Assembly: GCA_937894055.1 (NCBI GenBank)
Contig: CALDHQ010000334.1
Location: 1-7,534 of the forward strand
Direction of reading: 5' to 3'
DNA length: 7,534 nt
Source: an uncultured Polymorphobacter sp.
Lineage (GTDB): Bacteria; Pseudomonadota; Alphaproteobacteria; Sphingomonadales; Sphingomonadaceae
The translations under genes and the position numbers were made by a program. Of the stretch, positions 5,969-7,534 are shown one piece after another (position 1 is the first letter of the stretch; every line of letters begins with the position of its first letter). The notes beneath the pieces are model-generated. The model did no database searches, was not told where the DNA came from, and worked only from the letters and a program-made list of their open reading frames with translations.

Positions 5969-6116
5969 GCTCGAAGCCGCCGGTGCCGGTGTACAGCCGG
6001 TTCAGGAAGCTGTGCTTGGGCAGGGCGGCCGCGGCGTTCGACGTCTCAACCCGCTCCTCGAGGGTCTCCTCGAGAGCGCCCTCGAGAGCAAGGTCGTCGT
6101 TGATGTTGTCAGTCAT
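5969..6116 (-). pseudogene. secF: Protein translocase subunit SecF, N-terminal fragment
   Basis: On the reverse strand an ATG at 6116 opens MTDNINDDLALEGALEETLE, an acidic Leu/Glu-rich leader. It is followed by LNRLYTGTGGFE, resembling the start of actinobacterial SecF (NRLYTG...F..VGRRRLWY), where the protein enters its first membrane helix. SecF partners SecD in proton-driven late steps of protein export. Only about 49 residues are present; the first helix is replaced by unrelated sequence. The start lies 3 bases after the stop of an upstream reading frame whose position fits secD, the normal gene order. The assignment rests on the short LYTG motif and the gene order, so it is moderate. Confidence 0.5.
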
Positions 6117-6119
6117 GGG

Positions 6120-6255
6120 TCATCCCCGTCCCGTCGCGGCAGCAACTGCCCGGCGCTCGCGCGCGATCTCCTGAACCGCCCCGAGACCGTTCAACGCCGG
6201 CTTGGCCAAGGTCGGCTTCGTGAGCGAACCCGAAGCGCGCTGACCCGCCCCAGCG
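6120..6255 (-). pseudogene. Probable SecD C-terminal fragment upstream of secF
   Basis: A reverse-strand frame ending at TGA (6120-6122) reads SGSLTKPTLAKPALNGLGAV, then QEIARERRAVAAATGRG. Its third codon positions are mostly G or C, as expected of coding DNA in a high-GC organism. It ends 3 bases before the secF-like start, exactly where secD sits in the usual secD-secF operon, and a short charged C-terminal tail after the last membrane helix is typical of SecD. No diagnostic SecD motif is preserved, so position carries most of the weight. Another upstream neighbour is possible. The 5' limit is set by the following TehA-like segment and is approximate. Confidence 0.35.
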
Positions 6256-6262
6256 TACGGCT

Positions 6263-6795
6263 CATGCCGCGGCCGCCCGGGCCGAAATCGAGCACCCGGG
6301 CCAGGCAGGCTTTGTCGCGCTGATCCCGCTGACCACGATGCTGATGGCCTTGGTCGCCGAGCCCTATGCGCATGCCGCGGCGGTGGGCTTGTGGCTGCTC
6401 GGCGTGGCCGGTCAACTGGCCTACGGAGCCTGGTTCAGCGGTCGCGTCTGGCAGGGAGGCCGTGATCCGCTGGCGTCCACCTCGGTGCTGTACCTGCCCA
6501 CGGTTGGCGTCAAGTTTGTGGCTGCGGCTGTGGGCGGCAGCCTCGGTTACCCGGCGTGGGGCGCCTTGTTCTTCGGCGCCGGGGTGCTGGCATGGCTGAC
6601 GCTGGAATCGCTGATCCTGCAGCGCCATGCGGTGCTGGCGCCGCTGCCGCTGGCGCAGCGCGCCACGCTGGGCATCCAGCTGGCGCCGCCAGTGGTCGGC
6701 GCGATGGCCTACCTGAGCCTGACCGAAGGGCCTCCCGACCTGTTCGTTCAGGCGCTCTTCGGCTATGCGCTCTTGCAGGCGTTGCTGCTGCTGCG
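6263..6795 (+). pseudogene. TehA/SLAC1-type (TDT family) membrane transporter, internal fragment
   Basis: The frame through AEIEHPGQAGFVALIPLTTM encodes about six hydrophobic helices: FVALIPLTTMLMALVA, AAVGLWLLGVAGQLAYGAWF, VLYLPTVGVKFVAAAVGG, WGALFFGAGVLAWLTLESLI, LAPPVVGAMAYLSL and FVQALFGYALLQALLLL. The E-HP motif before the first helix, the LYLPTVG-KFVAA segment and the APP-VG-MAY segment match the TehA/SLAC1 group, inner-membrane channels or carriers linked to tellurite resistance, dicarboxylates or sulfite. Full members have about ten helices and 320-380 residues; here both ends are missing. The ATG at 6338 lies inside the first helix and is not a plausible natural start. Downstream the open frame continues by chance into other sequence until 7189. 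Codon use suggests a high-GC beta- or gammaproteobacterium. Confidence 0.75.
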
Positions 6796-6856
6796 GCGTG
6801 CCGAGTGCCGACAGCAGGCCGGCGCCCAGCAAGCTGGCACGCAGCCGTGGCGCTGC
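6796..6856. other. Unassigned junction segment
   Basis: After the last TehA-like helix the forward frame reads RRAECRQQAGAQQAGTQPW. This does not continue the transporter and does not resemble the following cyclodeaminase-like piece. No convincing protein was recognised on the reverse strand either. It may be a further small fragment or divergent sequence at a join. Confidence 0.35.
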
Positions 6857-7027
6857 GAACTGGCGCGCGCGGCGCAGAAGTACGCCGCCGTCGAGGACCA
6901 GATGAAGCAGCTCACCGTCCACGCCTACGAGCTCCGCCGCAAACTCTCCGAGTTGGTGCAGCGCGACGCCGACTCGTACGAACGCGTGCGGACGGCCTAC
7001 CAGATGTCGAAGGAGCCCGAACACGCC
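6857..7027 (+). pseudogene. Cyclodeaminase/cyclohydrolase (FTCD_C) family fragment
   Basis: The translation ARAAQKYAAVEDQMKQL, followed by ELRRKLSELVQRDADSYERV and RTAYQMSKEPE, matches the helical core of the cyclodeaminase/cyclohydrolase (FTCD_C, FchA-like) family. There KYA.VE....., L...L..LVD.DA.AY..V..AY.LPK is the recurring pattern. Members act on formimino- or methenyl-tetrahydrofolate in one-carbon metabolism and are about 200 residues long; about 50 are present, with neither start nor stop. The piece happens to share a frame with the preceding transporter fragment. Beyond about 7027 the DNA is the reverse strand of an ABC transporter. The family call is moderately good; nothing can be said about activity. 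Confidence 0.55.
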
Positions 7028-7534
7028 ATCGCGCGGGCCGCTGGCTTGCACACCACCTTCGTGCAAGATCAACAAGCGATCGGCCACGCTCACAATGCCA
7101 GGGCGATGGCTGATCAGCACCACCGTCTTGCCTTGTGCCTTCAAGCCTTGCACAGCGCGCACCAAAGCGTTTTCGCCTTCGTCGTCTAGGTTGGCATTGG
7201 GTTCGTCCAGCACCACCAAAGCTGGCATGCCATACATGGCACGGGCCAAACCAATGCGCTGACGTTGACCGCCCGACAACAAGCCCCCCGCCTCGCCCAT
7301 GGGTGTGTCATACCCTTTGGGGAAACGCAAAATCATGTCGTGAATGCCTGTGCGCTGAGCCGCATCAATCACCCACTCTGATTTCAAATCACCAAAGCGT
7401 CCAATGTTCTCGGCAATCGTGCCCTCGAACAACTCAATGTCTTGTGGCAAATAGCCTAGGTGTGGGCCCAAATCATCACGCGACCATGCATTGATGTCAT
7501 GCCCATCCAGCAACACCTGACCCTGCACATCGGG
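7019..7534 (-). CDS. Type I secretion ABC transporter, ATPase domain, partial at both ends
   Basis: Read on the reverse strand from the window edge, this is the nucleotide-binding domain of an ABC exporter. In order: QGQVLLDGHDINAWSRDDLG, the Q-loop LGYLPQDIELFEGTIAENI, the signature LLSGGQRQRIGLARAMYG, Walker B ALVVLDEPNANLD, and the H-loop VVLISHRP. LPQD-ELF-GT-AENI, EPNANLD and the closing GPRD are typical of the PrtD-type type I secretion permease/ATPase group, which energises export of unfolded proteins with an outer-membrane TolC-like channel. Walker A and the membrane domain would lie beyond the right edge. Coding similarity stops near 7019-7040, where the cyclodeaminase-like piece begins, so the C-terminus is missing. 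The frame stays open to 6191 only as a shadow. Base composition is lower in GC than the rest, suggesting a different, perhaps betaproteobacterial, source. Confidence 0.85.

Noticed and set aside
6055..6095. Three CTCGAG repeats as a regulatory or recombination motif
   Set aside because: They encode repeated Leu-Glu pairs in the acidic leader of the SecF-like protein, and high-GC codon use explains the repetition.
5166..6323. A 385-residue forward frame spanning the SDR, thioesterase and beyond
   Set aside because: Only 5559-5929 within it is real thioesterase; the first part is a shadow of the SDR and the last part is antisense to secF and secD.
6338..7189. A complete 283-residue TehA-like protein
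   Set aside because: The ATG is within a membrane helix, clear homology extends upstream of it, and the last third belongs to other fragments.
6191..7528. A 445-residue reverse-strand ABC transporter
   Set aside because: ABC similarity stops near 7019; the remaining residues are the antisense of the cyclodeaminase-like and TehA-like pieces.
1..7534. A defence island, CRISPR array or mobile element
   Set aside because: No spaced repeats, nuclease, recombinase or transposase motifs were found; the only notable repeat is the inverted element at 1868-2000.

Overview
The window does not read as one natural stretch of chromosome. Its core, about 404-5551, is a coherent block of high-GC DNA with uniform codon use (GTC, GCC, TCG and ATC favoured). 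It looks like an alphaproteobacterium, most likely a sphingomonad relative; that is inferred from gene content and codon style. On both sides the core is joined to short pieces of recognisable but unrelated genes. Most of these lack a start, an end or both, and they change frame, strand and codon style. From left to right they are polyphosphate kinase, a DUF917 protein and a histone-deacetylase-like protein, then the core, then a PaaI-type thioesterase, a reverse-strand secD/secF boundary, a TehA-type membrane protein, a cyclodeaminase-like piece and a reverse-strand type I secretion ABC transporter. A chimeric assembly or library is the simplest explanation.

Core layout. The 3' part of a TauE/SafE permease is translationally coupled (ATGA) to a complete exported and membrane-anchored Alph_Pro_TM (TIGR02186) protein. 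This unit converges on a tetR gene. Between the two stop codons lies a 133-bp element made of two 38-nt inverted arms, each carrying its own hairpin. The tetR gene is divergent from a two-gene operon: a two-domain OYE/2,4-dienoyl-CoA-reductase-type flavoprotein and an NAD-type short-chain dehydrogenase, with overlapping stop and start codons. The 100-bp gap between tetR and the operon contains an 18-bp near-palindrome, a candidate operator.

How the genes may work together. The TetR protein probably controls the reductase/dehydrogenase pair, which would act in sequence on an unsaturated or hydroxylated, possibly CoA-linked, substrate. The substrate cannot be read from the sequence. The most notable biology is in the reductase: the usual iron-sulfur cysteines are all replaced, and the family's catalytic tyrosine is a serine. 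No CRISPR array, tRNA, rRNA or transposase was seen. I found no new multi-gene system in the flanks and advise against reading their gene adjacency as biology.
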